From NCBI RefSeq assembly GCF_019649055.1, contig NW_026570226.1, positions 868,001 to 932,000 of the forward strand: a stretch of 64,000 nt of DNA, given 5' to 3'. Numbering within the stretch: the first letter of the stretch is position 1; each line of letters begins with the position of its first letter. Under the pieces are notes generated by a model. That model was not told where the DNA came from, searched no databases, and saw only the letters and a program-made list of their open reading frames with translations. Source of the DNA: Paramacrobiotus metropolitanus (taxonomy: Eukaryota > Tardigrada > Eutardigrada > Parachela > Macrobiotidae). This document shows, piece after piece, positions 38,473 to 50,290 of the stretch. Both the position numbers and the translations under genes were made by a program.

Positions 38473-40160
38473 GATTTCGGCAGAAAAAGGAACACTCTTC
38501 GGAGGATAATGTGCAAATGGAGCGACAAGGTTAGATCAGCGTTATTATTTTGCGAGAATTTTGAGGACAACCAAGAATATCAACGCCTGGCTGTGACTGT
38601 GAAATAAATGGTCGATAGAAGTTGGCGGTGCAGGGAAAAGTCACTAACTTGGAACTGTATAAAACGTCGATAAGGACGGAGAAAGGGTAGAACAGACTGT
38701 AGACGACAAATGGAAATTTTCAACAGGGTCAAGGGCGTTGCCAGGTGTTGTGTATGGTGACGATCCATTTCCATGCACCAATCGCACGCAAGCAATAACA
38801 AAACCCTCCTCACCGCTGATTTCCGCGCCTGCTTCGAAAAATTACTTGCAGCAATTACTTACATTACTTACATAAAAAAAAAGAAAAATTACTTACATTA
38901 TTATTAATTACTAAGGCCTAAGGGCACTATGTGGAAGTTTAATTTTTGTAAAAATGATGCGGAAGCCGGAAGTGTTGTATTTACTATTTACTACTGACCC
39001 CAAGCCCCTGATAACAATTGAGTAGGAAGTTGGAACACATATTTATTAGGACGTTCCTATATCACGATTTGAGAGTGTTGCGCATTTTACTGTACTACGC
39101 TGCGATCTGTGTTATGCACTGAAGACTTTGCATGGTTTTGTTTTCGTATGCTCACATGGACTTTTAACTAATAAGTAATAACTTATAAGTGGACACAGGA
39201 CAGCACTTTAAATCTACAATGATAAAAAATTATAATACCCTGTTGAAAATGCTTTTTCTTTTAGATCAATTTCCGCTTTTTCCTTTGTCAGTCTCAACAA
39301 CTCTGTTGTGGTAGACTAGAGTACTAGTAGTGGTAATGGTCTTACGGATTCGCGAAAACTTTTTTTTAAAAGGGATCAAACGAGAAAAACCGGTATTTCT
39401 GCTACTGGATGTATTTGCCGGTTGCCGCTATAGCTACGGTAAATGGCACAAAAATGAGACAAAATATACTCGTACAGTATAAAAATTTTGCCGGCTCATT
39501 TTTATACTGCCGGCTCATTTTTATACATTTTTTTATAAATAAATAATGTATTTTTGCCGGCTCACTGTCACGTGCTTCGTTGTTTGCAGCGTTAGTGTGC
39601 ATTGTGCTGATTTCCGTTGGCTGTTTGTTTGACTACTACTGGAATACATACAAGTATTGTAGCATTTCTAACTTTTTGTACAAATACGAAGTACCGTGTT
39701 TACGTTAAATGATTCACAACACCCATACAGCAGTCGTTATAAATTGTTATCTGTAAAGTACTCGTATGGAAAATAAGCGCACTGGCGGCACTGCGCATGC
39801 AATGCAGGCGAAGACGAAGCACGGCTTTGTAAACTTGAGCTTACCGTAATAGTGCAATTGTAGTATTTAATAGCGTTTACAATCTTTCGCTATTACCGGA
39901 AGGCTGATCAACAATCGGTCCGTATATGCGTGGTACTTTGCAGAAAAGAAGACAATGAACTTTTTCTAGATGGATTCTTTCTCAGTCGGCGATATGCAAC
40001 AGTTGGTAGATTGTTTGCTTGCTCTTCGTGTTATGACTGTCATCTGTAATCTATCGTTCATCTTTCGGCGTGATTTCAGTTGTCGTCCATCGTGAATAAT
40101 TTATTTACTCGCTTGGCATTGTTTACGGAGTAAATATTATTAAGTACTTGAAATCTGATC
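38473..40160. other. Divergent promoter region of alpha-tubulin and the F-box/WD gene
   Basis: No gene is recognised. Low-complexity TTACTTACATTACTTACAT lies near 38855-38900, and a short tandem repeat lies at 39489-39526. The 5' untranslated regions of alpha-tubulin (left) and the F-box/WD40 gene (right) should lie at the ends. Confidence 0.4.
39489..39526 (+). repeat. Exact 19-bp tandem repeat plus a partial third copy
   Basis: TGCCGGCTCATTTTTATAC occurs twice head to tail, and a third partial copy (TTGCCGGCTCACTG) lies about 27 bases further on. It could be a replication-slippage product. Confidence 0.8.
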
Positions 40161-43100
40161 ATGGAAACCGCTGCTTGTCTGGAAGATATGCCCTTAGAAG
40201 TTCTGCAAAGAATTGGACATTTCAGTGGCAGTGTGGAGCTGTCCCAAAATGTTCGGCTTGTCAACAAATGGCTACTGCAGATTTTCTCAGATGAGTCATA
40301 CTGGGAACAGCGGATGAAGCAGCGGCATCCATACAGGTTCAGTGCTTTAAGCAAAGTCAAAGGTATGGTTCTAACAATAAATTAATGTGAATATTTCGTT
40401 TGCTCGTTTTAAAATTAGTTATGTAATAATTTGTAAACCAGACAATGGTGAGTCAGTTACTTGTTTACAGCCGCAACGGTACACCCCAGTCCAGACTTCT
40501 GGAGAAAAGCGCACGTGTTGTTCGAAAGAAAAAACCGGATTTTTATTGATAATTCCATCGGTTGTGCACAGTTGTGCCCATGGAACGTCAACAATCAACA
40601 CAAACACTTTTGGACTATTGCTAGCGTAGCCTTCTGCAACGAAGGCAAGAATGTAGCACATATTTCACTTACAGATTTAAGATTATTTGCTGTATTTTTA
40701 TGTTTCCTAGTATTGGTTAGGTCTTAGGTGTAAATTATGCGCAGAAACGTTCTCGATTTCGTAAGTAACAGGACAAATATACGGATTATGCATTGCGAGA
40801 ATATCTGTATAATACTTAATTTAACGTTAATTGTACTGTACAATACAGCCCATCGGAAACATCTCTGGTTTATTTTACTTTACATATACTACCTGTAGTA
40901 CATTAATGTGTCGTTCTTCAATAGTAATCTTTATGATTTTTCCAGCGGTTTGATCGCATGAGATCGAAATAGAGCGATATATATATTGTACTTAAAATTA
41001 AATGCACTGTCTAAGTCAGTCTTCATGAAACTTCTAATTTTAAAGTGAAAATTATAATATCCGTACTCCGTACTTTGGCACGAACTACTTATATCTATAT
41101 AGATATTGCTTTTTGGCACGAAGTCAGGAGCGACCAATTGATTTCATTTAGGTAGCTTTCATGTTGTGGTTGATACAAGTACTTTTAATTCAAGGGCAAA
41201 TCCACTTAAATCAGCGTGAGATTATTTGGTAGGAAAGTTGATCGCCGCCGGTTGTAGCGATCCAAACAGCATCATTCTGTGGAATGTGGCTGGTGTGGAT
41301 AGAGAGCTTCCGGTTCCAGTAATTGACCAGGGCACTTTACACACGGTATGAATTTTCTTCTCGTGTTCGAAACAAGTATACAATCTCCTGCTCCGCAGTC
41401 CGCATCTGCAGCTTTTATAAGGAAACACCGTATGGCATCTGGTTGGTTTTGTATTTTTAGAACAAAGTGTCGTCGATTCGAAACGAGAGAAATGTTTTAA
41501 GTACTGGTTCCTGGGATAAAAGCATCCTATTAACGGATCTCACTGCTGGCTTGGCTCATGGGACTATAGCTCGATTACGGTCAGTACTATAGTATGCGTA
41601 TGTACGGACATGTGGATTCAACCTTTAGGCGATGTAGTGAAGTGTTACTACTGTGTTAAAAATTGAAATAAAGTAACTATGTACTAGCGGTGGTTGCGAA
41701 CCACATTATTGCACGAGCGCGAGCGCCAATACCACTGGGAAATAGTATTGGAATTGTGGAATTGGAAAAGCGTGACGTACGCTCTTCGTGGCGTCAGACA
41801 AATTTTATGCTCTCGACGAAGACTTATTGCAGCACCTCGCGCTTCGCGCTCGGTGCAAACAAATAAATATTTTTATACTGTACGTTTTACAAGATATCCG
41901 ATGGTATAACATAACTAGCTAAGGCAATAAAAAATTATCATAAAAATTATTTTTAACAGGACGGAAAACACCATTGAATCTCACGATCATCATAGTAATC
42001 TCCTTGTAGCGGGAAGTACAGAAGGGTGAGATTATTACTATACATGTTAAGATTTATTTAATGTACAAATGCCACAAAGACAAAAATTACTGCTGCAACG
42101 CTGTCCACAATTAAGCAAAATCTTGATAAAAATTTTAAATATCGCAGATTTTGTGAGTTTTTCGACGTAAGGACCTCTCAGTGCTTTGCCAGGAGACGCT
42201 TTATCAGCGATCCTTCTCTCCTGGACAATAGCAGCTGCCGATTGGTGAAGGCGTTAATCGCAGACGAACGATCGGTAGTGGTTTCCGGATGGGATCAAAG
42301 ACAGCGATTGCTCAAGCTGTTCGATATACGAAGCATGCAATATATTTCATCCACTCTCGTATGTATTGTACAGGTTTTTTTGAAACTACTTATGCAATTA
42401 GATTGAATCAGATTGATTTATAATTGAATTTTTTTCTGTTTCACAATAATAATAAAGAGTATCTAGAACAAACAAACAACAAAAGCTGCACGCCACAAAT
42501 GCAGTTTTAAAGAGGTTTAATAATACAAATTTCAAGAAGTCTATGCTTTTCGTTAAGAAGTTTAACTGTTTCGTTATAGCTTCCGTACGGAAATGGTTCT
42601 GCAGATGCGCAGACATTGGGATCCATGATGTCCAATTCTCTGCCTGAAATGCAAATAAACGATGGCTTTTTATGGTGCAGCGCCGAAAACAACTTGTGGC
42701 AATATCGTGTTACCGACTCGTCATTAGATCTGCTCTTTCGAAATACGTTCGATGAAGACAATTTTGGACGGATCGTGGGAATGCACAATGGACATGGTCA
42801 CGTGATGCTCGTGCGGGAAAGTCCGAAGTCGGTTATTTTGGGCGCACAGGGCACGTACTTGAGCACCATGTATGAAAGAATTCGGGATAGTGAATATCGC
42901 ACTCTGTGGGACAATGCCGCTCCCGCTTATCGCAGAGGTACGTTTACATAATTTTGACCTAAACACTTTCCTGTGTTAGTTTTGTATGTAGTATGTACGA
43001 TAATATTGCTGCTTATGCTTGATCACCTATATATTCACATACAGTACATCTGTGCGATTCTTGACCTTTCATGCCGGTCAGTAATGCTGGACAATGCTTA

Positions 43101-43230
43101 ATTTTTGAACTTACCATTCTCTACATTTTGTAAGACAGATTTTTGTTTTGACTCGATTTGTAACGCAGTTTGGGCCACCCGTGAAGAACTTGGTTTACAG
43201 GACATATTGCAACGGCGTTTGACGAAGTGA
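40161..43230 (+). CDS. F-box / WD40-repeat protein (FBXW type)
   Basis: Eight exons: 40161-40362, 40471-40644, 41233-41345, 41461-41579, 41960-42025, 42148-42358, 42580-42937 and 43169-43230, 434 residues. Such proteins bind SKP1 through the F-box and the substrate through the beta-propeller. An F-box covers about residues 7-50 (LEDMPLEVLQRIGHF, YWEQRMKQRHPYR). WD-type strands follow: FWTIASVAFCNEGKLIAAGC with IILWNV, NVLSTGSWDKSILLTDL, SNLLVAGSTEG with CEFFDVRT, VVVSGWDQRQRLLKLFDIR, and DGFLWCSAENNLWQY. The second intron begins GAAG|GCAAGA and is best read as a GC-AG intron, because this gives exact phase and an unbroken WD repeat. I cannot assign a specific FBXW orthologue. Confidence 0.75.
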
Positions 43231-43774
43231 CCTGCAAATTCGCGATGGCCATGTCGGATGGTTTTGTATCGGATCGAATAACGTTACATTTTCCATTGGA
43301 GTTGAAAAATAATACAAGCGTTTAAAATGGAGTAAAGAGTGGCACAAGATTGTGACAAGAATTCTGGCTGTTGAAAATCTTCATCACCGCGCGCAAGTTG
43401 GCATGGAACACAGTCAGGAAATTATTTTGTTATTATTTTGTTGTGTAAATTATTTTTTTTACTTAACTTGTTGCACCTCATGTTATGTACAGTACTTTTG
43501 TACAGGCTTCACAGCATATCAAAAATTTATTTTATTGTATTACTGTACTTGATAAAATAACCAGAGTATTCATCCAAGTTCACACTTTACAGTACCGCGA
43601 CGACAAGACTGGAAGAAACGACGCTGAAATTCCCTTCGAACGCGAAAATAAAAACTCACAAACGTCTTAACTCGAGAAGGCTGAATCAAATTACCATAGA
43701 AATTCTCATCAAGTAAAGATGACATTGTACGTAGTAAATCTGGCTGCCGCAGTAAAGAAAACAAAATGCCTCCA
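43231..43774. other. Overlapping 3' regions of two convergent genes
   Basis: The F-box/WD40 gene (+) and the calcium-channel beta gene (-) converge here with only about 540 bases between stop codons, so their 3' untranslated regions may overlap. Minus-strand AATAAA elements lie at 43531-43526 and 43536-43531. No gene is seen. Confidence 0.45.
43526..43536 (-). terminator. Candidate polyadenylation signals of the calcium-channel beta gene
   Basis: Two overlapping AATAAA on the minus strand lie about 240 bases past the stop codon at 43775-43777. Confidence 0.5.
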
Positions 43775-45661
43775 CTAGTAATAATCTGGATCGCGTTCAG
43801 GTTGGCCGGCTATGGGAGGCCGACCAAAAGGACGAAAAGGTGGCGCATACTGCGACACTTGAGACTCCCGTCGGCTGACACTCGCACTGCCAGGTGCCGG
43901 CACATCCGGTAGCCGACGTCCACCAGTGCGTGCGCTTCCACTGGGTTGTGGCTGTGAGGTGGGCGGTTGGGGCAGGACGCGACCAGGCCTACCCGGACCA
44001 GGCTCAGTCCGGGACAGGCGCCGGCCGTGCGGAGCCGGCTGCAGCGTGATGGGCATATCGATGCCGGTGTCCAGGCTGTCCTCCGGTACCGACAGCGAAG
44101 ATGACTGCTGCGCTTGATTACTACCCGACTGCGCCTGTCGGCCTCGTCGGTCTGAAGGAGAACGCCGAAATACTGAGCGCCGATTGGAAGCCCCTCCCTC
44201 GCCCAGGTGACCCTCCTTGGAGCGTTCGCGGGGATCGCGTAACGTGCGAACCCGGTGCTCGGGACGGACGGTGGGCTCCGGGATGACTTCCGGTAGGGGC
44301 GGATGCGTGCAGACCCAGTAATTCTCCATGTACTCCTGCAGATGACCACAGGCGTCTTCCAGCTGATTCTCATCTAAAATCAGATCAAACATTTCCGGTG
44401 GACATTGGGACAGCTTCTCCGCTGTGTTGGTCTGTACGGTCAGCTGACGCGCTTGGGATTTCCCGCGGGATTTGATCAGCCTCTGCAGGACTTTTTGATT
44501 ACCAATCTTGAGGTAGACGATGATTGGTGCCAGCGACGTCCGGATGACCTGCGACGGGTGATTAATGGTATCACAGTCAAGCACCACCAGCTGCATGGAG
44601 CGTGCCAACTCAAAGATCCGCTCGATTTCCGCCTGCACTTCCGCTATGGTCCCCGAACGGCTGACACTCCGTTCCATGAGCGCTCGCTTATTGGGACTGT
44701 TCATGAGGGACCGTTTGGCCAGGGCAATGTCCGCCTGGACCCGTGTAATGATAATCCGTCCCTCGAAGCGGTGCTTGAGAAAATCAAATACGGCTTTCTG
44801 CATCATGTCGGTGACTTCGTATCCTTTGAGCGCGGGACCGACAACCACAACCGGCCGCATCGTAGGCACAACATCATAAGGCGCAATGGCTTCTGTCTTC
44901 TTGAAAAAAGGCTTCTTCTTCTGCTTGAGCGGCGATGTCACCGCGCTGCTCTTGCCCGACTTGGAGTCGCTGTCCTCACCGACGGCACTGTCCCCGTTGT
45001 CCAGCTCCAGGCCCGGCGTCGGGGGTGTGGAGCTGCGGGACGTGTGTCCGCCGCGGCGGCTGGAGGAGGCCGATTCCCCGCCGGCACCGAACGCTCCCAG
45101 ATTGGGCACGGAGCTGCTCTGGGTGTTGCGCAGGCTGGCCGGGGTGGCCTGCAGGCGGAGATTCTCCAGTTTCAGCGGACTGGGAATAAATCCCACATCG
45201 TGGTTCTCCTTGACCAGTCGGCCGATCCACCAGTCATTGTTGTACTTCTCCTTAATGTGCAGGAAGTCCTTCACGGCGAAGGACACCGCGCAGCCGTGCA
45301 CCGGAGAGTCGTCGTCCGCTGTGCCGTCGTAGCTGACATTGGTGCGCACCGCAAAGGCCACCGGCTTGCTTCTAGCTTTCTCCAGCAGCTTCAACGCCTG
45401 CCGCTCGGTCTCGCGGCGGCTGACCTCTTTGTCCTCGTCTAGGGACAGTGTGGATGACGATCCGGTGACACTGTAACCCGCCGTGCCGCGCGGCTGGCCG
45501 AAGGACTGATTGGCGAATGGCTCCGACGACGACTTGTCGGCCAGAGTCAGTTTGTGCCGTTTCCAGTCGTACTCTTTGATGGGAATGGTCGTATCGGTGG
45601 CCTTCTTCTCGTGTCCTACGTAAAGGTCGGCCTGGGGTTGCGAGAGATGCCCCGCAGCCAT
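43775..45661 (-). CDS. Voltage-gated calcium channel beta subunit, single exon
   Basis: One uninterrupted 628-codon frame; a TGA directly precedes the ATG in frame, so the start is well supported. Beta subunits bind the I-II loop of the pore-forming alpha-1 subunit and control channel surface level and gating. The order is N-terminal variable region, SH3 domain (about 99-171, [20 protein letters not shown]), Ser-rich HOOK linker (172-262), guanylate-kinase-like domain (about 268-455: [69 protein letters not shown]), then a Pro/Arg/Ser-rich tail. The CDS is visibly GC-richer than all neighbours and lacks introns, unlike animal CACNB genes in general and most genes here. This suggests a retrocopy that kept a full reading frame, or wholesale intron loss. 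Confidence 0.95.
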   Translation of the reverse strand: MAAGHLSQPQADLYVGHEKKATDTTIPIKEYDWKRHKLTLADKSSSEPFANQSFGQPRGTAGYSVTGSSSTLSLDEDKEVSRRETERQALKLLEKARSKPVAFAVRTNVSYDGTADDDSPVHGCAVSFAVKDFLHIKEKYNNDWWIGRLVKENHDVGFIPSPLKLENLRLQATPASLRNTQSSSVPNLGAFGAGGESASSSRRGGHTSRSSTPPTPGLELDNGDSAVGEDSDSKSGKSSAVTSPLKQKKKPFFKKTEAIAPYDVVPTMRPVVVVGPALKGYEVTDMMQKAVFDFLKHRFEGRIIITRVQADIALAKRSLMNSPNKRALMERSVSRSGTIAEVQAEIERIFELARSMQLVVLDCDTINHPSQVIRTSLAPIIVYLKIGNQKVLQRLIKSRGKSQARQLTVQTNTAEKLSQCPPEMFDLILDENQLEDACGHLQEYMENYWVCTHPPLPEVIPEPTVRPEHRVRTLRDPRERSKEGHLGEGGASNRRSVFRRSPSDRRGRQAQSGSNQAQQSSSLSVPEDSLDTGIDMPITLQPAPHGRRLSRTEPGPGRPGRVLPQPPTSQPQPSGSARTGGRRLPDVPAPGSASVSRRESQVSQYAPPFRPFGRPPIAGQPERDPDYY

Positions 45662-47685
45662 TCACATATTCAGAGACGCAGACGACGCCATTCAGCTGCA
45701 GCACCGTGTACCCAGAGTGCACCGTCAACATAACATCCTCGTCTGGAAATCGCGCGTATAGGAAATGACAACTGTCATACAATAACACTTTACGACTTCC
45801 TGGTGTGTGGATATGCGATTCAAAGAACAATTCCCAATCCAGCAGATTAGCTACTAATTCTCAATTAGACAAAGTAGCAAATTATACAAGAATCACATAA
45901 AATCCGATGGTTTCATCCAAGGAAGAAAAAACATAGACGAACGGATGTTCCCATTTCAATGTGCGCTTCACTGCGTCGACGATGTTTAAGCGCTGAATCT
46001 ATCCGATCACAATCTGACGCAGTGTGTACAGCTATACCACAGTAAAGCACACAAGGACGCGCAACAGAATTATAATTAGCCACGGTTTGCTTTAACATCC
46101 ACTGCTACAGTTAGCACCAATATTATGTAAAATGTTGGAAGGAAGGTAATAACTGTAGTCTGTAAATAACCTTGCAATGGTAGTCGCCTATTCCGCCGCT
46201 GACGGAGTCCGCGCTCTGTTCCCAACATACAGTCATACGTACGTTATACACATGCAGTGATAGAGGCACATACGATGCGCCAGCATGATTTGTACCGACG
46301 TGCGAAGTGCGGACAGCACATGTGGGATCGGCCAACGCGCTGGGAATCACGACGGCTCCGAGCCTGTCGATATCATTTACAAAACGCAGCCCGCAACTCC
46401 GCGTAGCACCCATCGATTTTTATGCTCGTCCACATTTGTACGAGTACTCCTGGTCGGCTGTGGCGCGGCCAAATGTACCGCGCCCGTGGATTACACAGGA
46501 GTGGTGTCACTGGTGTGGTGCTGCAGCTAATGGAATCCGGCTGGCTGCCGGTATCAGTCATGTGAACTTGTACAGTACATATTTTCAGTGCCTATAAATT
46601 GCACTCTGAATTCTTTTTCAAATTGTTCTGCTCTGCAAATTAAGTTCCGAAAACATGCCCTTGGTCTCAAGTTTGCTTGGTTTAATTTCACAGGAAGATT
46701 TACGAATGGTATAAGCCTTACGGTGCTGTTGTTAGGAACGTACAGTATTTAATTAATTCCATGGTTGTTGCTGCATTTGTTGAAACAATGGTAAATGTAG
46801 ACGTGTTACAAATTTCCCAGACATTTAATAGATACTTTCTATGACCTGGTTGATGACTGTTTTTAACAATTTCCAGCAATATTGAAATTTATATGTGTTT
46901 ATACTTCCATCGACATTTGCCGCCGAAGAATGACCTTTATGAAGAATTCGATAGCCGATACACATTCATAATTATAATACATAGCTCTCCGTAATTTAAA
47001 CGCACTGTACTTATCGTTAGTGTGCGTGCAGTGCTGTGCACTCACACGGCGAACAATTCTCTATAATTATACATTTTGAAAATTATAGCTTTCGGGAAAA
47101 CTATTGCTTGCTTGAATATCCTGACTGTAGTTGCTTCATGCTGATATAACATGGATAGCGATTAGCAGAATACGATCGGGCTCATTTTCTGTGATGCTGT
47201 TATTTAAGCCTTCATGCACGTGAATTGTGGGAAGATGTCGAGGCAATATCACAGCGAATTCCTCCATTTTTGAATTATCCGCATCAGAAAAACTTGGCCA
47301 AATCTGTAACGCGTCTTAGGTGAACGCTTGGATAATATCGCTATCTATAGCACAAATTTTCCAAAAAAATTATTAAGATTACATATACTGTCGTTTAATA
47401 CCTATGTAATTCATATTAATTATTTACCAGTTGAATTTATACTGCAAAGATTATTTACCACTTAAATTTATACTGCAAAAGTAAATCAAACTGCTTCAGA
47501 GTATTATATAGTGCAATAAACACCAAAACATTAATCACTGCAGATATACGTAATATAACAATTACACGCCCGCAAACGACGCAAATAACAACAGTAATTT
47601 GTTCACTAATATTACGCTATAAGGAAAATTTGATGTATGTTTGCTTATCAGATTAGCAGATTTCTTACCAAATACGTTTTCTTAC
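45662..47685. other. Intergenic region left of the Ig gene
   Basis: This holds the upstream region of the calcium-channel beta gene and probably the unresolved 3' exon(s) of the Ig gene. One option, from an AG at about 47299, would add about 18 residues and a stop, but with weak support. Short ORFs near 46285-46597 look random. A 31-bp tandem repeat lies at 47419-47480. Confidence 0.4.
47419..47480 (+). repeat. Tandem repeat, 31-bp unit, two copies
   Basis: ATTATTTACCASTTRAATTT and the following bases up to CTGCAAA repeat at 47419-47449 and 47450-47480 with only a few differences. Confidence 0.8.
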
Positions 47686-49324
47686 ATGCTTATGGGAACA
47701 GTCATATACGGGTCCAAAAATATTTTCGAGGTTCCTCCGGATAGCCCGCTAATTCCTATTGCAGTGGTTACCAGCACGGAAGGCGACCATTCGCTGAAAT
47801 GCGAGTACGAAAACAAGTTACCACATACCCATTGCACACCAAAATATTGTCGATATACTTGTACGTGTTATCTCCGTAGCGCTGGAAGTACCGATATTTC
47901 AACAACAATTTCGTATCAGTACATATTTCCGGTAGCACCTACCGGTAGCAATTAAGGTGTCCGCATAAAATGATTTTGATCCTATGAATTAATTCATAAG
48001 AAACGCAGAAAGATACGGCGTATTGCACTCGTATCTGCAATTTTGCATTCGTCTGAAATAATGTTACCGCTTGCCAAACTATCCCGTGGAATTACGAATA
48101 TTAAATCACGCCAATCTTGCTAATTAGATTGTAGCACTAATTATAGACAAGAAATCATATCTTATTAATTAGCCAGACTGCCTGGGCACTATTAATAAAA
48201 TACTCGTACTTCTACTGCCGCACCCTTTCTACTTTATCTTCATTATTGCTGTTTAATTCAGTATCGATCTACTGATTTGGTATGCATGTACAGTAAATGC
48301 AAAATTTAATTTAGAAAATAATTATAATAAAAAGGTAACGCTTTTTCAGCATCAAACTGACCTCCATCCAGCATCTGACCGTACGGCGCATTTGTAAACC
48401 CCAGATTCTTCCGCAGACACATTGATGGAAGCCGAAGATACTGGAAGAAGGATCCATTCGGATGACGAATTAGAAGAGAGAAATGTCCTGTGCAGTTACA
48501 ATGATTAAATTCATTTACCTAGGTATTTGCTAGCGCTATTTTTTATTTGGGTTTCTTGTTCCAAAACTAATGTCCCGTATACATTGTTAATCGTGATTTT
48601 TGTTAACAGTGTTTGTCATGCAGTGATTACCATTTGTATTCGAAAACGTCGCTTTCTGTTGTCGTCGCTTTACACATAGCCGGGCGTACGATTGCATTGG
48701 AAACTGTTCTTCCGGCTTCAGTCTTCAGATCAATGAAAACCGTGGTATAAACGGGATCTAAAAATCCCAACAGTTGACATTATATGACAACAGTTACAGT
48801 ACTTTTCTAATTCCATTTACTATGGGCATCGCTATGATTACATAAAAAATCATACTAGTATTCGTATAAAGCTTACTTCGTGCGATAAGATTAACACTGC
48901 GGCTGCGAACCAATCCTAAATTATTTCGGGCTTCGCATATATAGGAACTGCTGATGTTTCCCGGTATGGAATTCCACGTTACACCGGCAATATCAGCACT
49001 GTATATTGACACCGTTTCGTTGTGGATCCAGTGCTGATAATCCAGACGATGATCGTAGTTGTTGGTCAACAGTCGCAATATCAACACCTGCGATTGCGGT
49101 GGCCGCACAGCGCACGTCACATTGACATAGTGACCTATGACCACGGGATTGGGATAGAAGTGAAATTCCAGTATCTCCGGTGCCGCCACGGCCCGTTCGT
49201 AACTGCTGCGGCTACTCGGTTCCGAGGTGGTGGCGAAGGCGGCGAAGGCTTCCAGGAGCAGCTGCGTGGCCAGCGATATTGTCATGGTTATGTGTATATT
49301 CATGGGTGAAAAAATGATAGTCAT
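47686..49324 (-). CDS. Secreted or membrane protein with two Ig domains (3' end unresolved)
   Basis: Four exons on the minus strand with matching phases: 48877-49324, 48631-48757, 48362-48487 and 47686-47793. The start ATG (49324, or the later in-frame Met 8 or 14) precedes a hydrophobic signal-like stretch (MTISLATQLLLEAFAAFA). The first Ig domain has Cys in VTCAVR and YICEARN. The second has Cys in PAMCKA, Trp in FEYKW, and the closing ESGVYKC. Exon 4 continues naturally after the last Ig strand (RSDAGWSEWSPSVLVTT), then becomes Gly/Ser-rich and reaches a GT donor, so more exons follow to the left. Several NxS/T sites occur. No transmembrane span or kinase domain was found, so the protein could be secreted, a cell-adhesion molecule or a receptor. 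No orthologue is recognised. Confidence 0.7.
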
Positions 49325-50049
49325 TTGATAAGTATGTTCTTAGTGACTTCTTACTCAATGTTACTCGATTGTCGACAAATCTAACCGCCTGCTGAGTTGT
49401 TACAAATTCACATATGAAAAACATTAAACGATGTCTTTAGGTGTAATTGGTGCATTATGGTGTCCTGCTGTGTTTTGGCACTGAATTATTATGATGGCTT
49501 TAAAAAGTTCATATCGCTTTCGCGCTGAGTGTGCAATCTATCACCTTACACGAGAGCTGCGACAGACAATACGAATCAGATTAACCCGGATTATTTTTTC
49601 GCGTAGACAACGGATAATCTCTGAGCCTACACGTAGTTATTTATTATACGTTTTGTTATAAACATAAAGATGAACGGGCGGTGATGTCTAGCCGTGCTTT
49701 GGGAGCTAACTATAATATTATGATGTACACTACTATATATACGGTATTATTGTAGCTGTATGTGGTGCAAATAAAACACTCAGACAAACGACAAGGAATA
49801 TATTTCCAACTTTACTGCGGTAATTTATTCACATATAGCAAAAAGAGAAATAAGCGTATACGAGGGTTCTGCTTTTTTATTACCAAAGTGAGCTATTGCA
49901 AACTAGCGATCTAAAGTTTAAAGTGTTTAAAGTACGTAGAATATGTAATTGTACACGAACGGTGTACGGTAGTTGCGGTTGACCTTTTAGTCTCAATTCG
50001 TGTTCGTTCAGTGACGTTAATTTTTTAATTTGAATATTTATATCAGTAT
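49325..50049. other. Upstream region of the Ig gene; no gene seen
   Basis: AT-rich sequence without recognised coding potential. The first few hundred bases should hold the promoter and leader of the minus-strand Ig gene. Confidence 0.4.
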
Positions 50050-50290
50050 TCAATCCATATTCAACCATAATTGCACCCGCGCGCGCGCCATTTGACGGTG
50101 ACCATTTCCATACAAGAAACCTGCATCGTCGTTGCAAGGTGCAGCACGCATGCGGGCGCAATCTTTGTTGGCCAAATGAACTGCGGCAGCGATAGATCCA
50201 TATGATTATCAGATTCTGGTGGTGGCCCATCATCATGCGTAAGGCGTAACCATAAGTAATTTTCCCGCAATATTAATGTTAGACACACTT
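50050..50290 (-). pseudogene. Possible Cys-loop ligand-gated channel exon, frameshifted
   Basis: After an acceptor-like TTGCAG (50293-50291) the minus strand reads ILRENYLWLRLTHDD and then DLSLPQFIWPTKI. This follows the pattern of the extracellular domain of nicotinic-type receptors (N-x-W-L, W-x-D, P-x-x-I-W-x-P-D-I). The next expected element, NADG plus following strands, appears as NDDAGFLYGNGH but in another frame, and that frame soon meets TGA (50052-50050). Key residues (the second Trp, Asp of WxPDI) are missing. No other receptor exons were found. It is best read as a decayed fragment; a chance resemblance is possible. Confidence 0.3.

Noticed and set aside
44405-45442. 345-codon + strand ORF
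   Set aside because: It lies entirely opposite the calcium-channel beta coding sequence. High GC content makes antisense frames open by chance.
47641-47955. 104-codon + strand ORF
   Set aside because: It overlaps, on the opposite strand, an exon (47686-47793) of the Ig gene that fits in phase.
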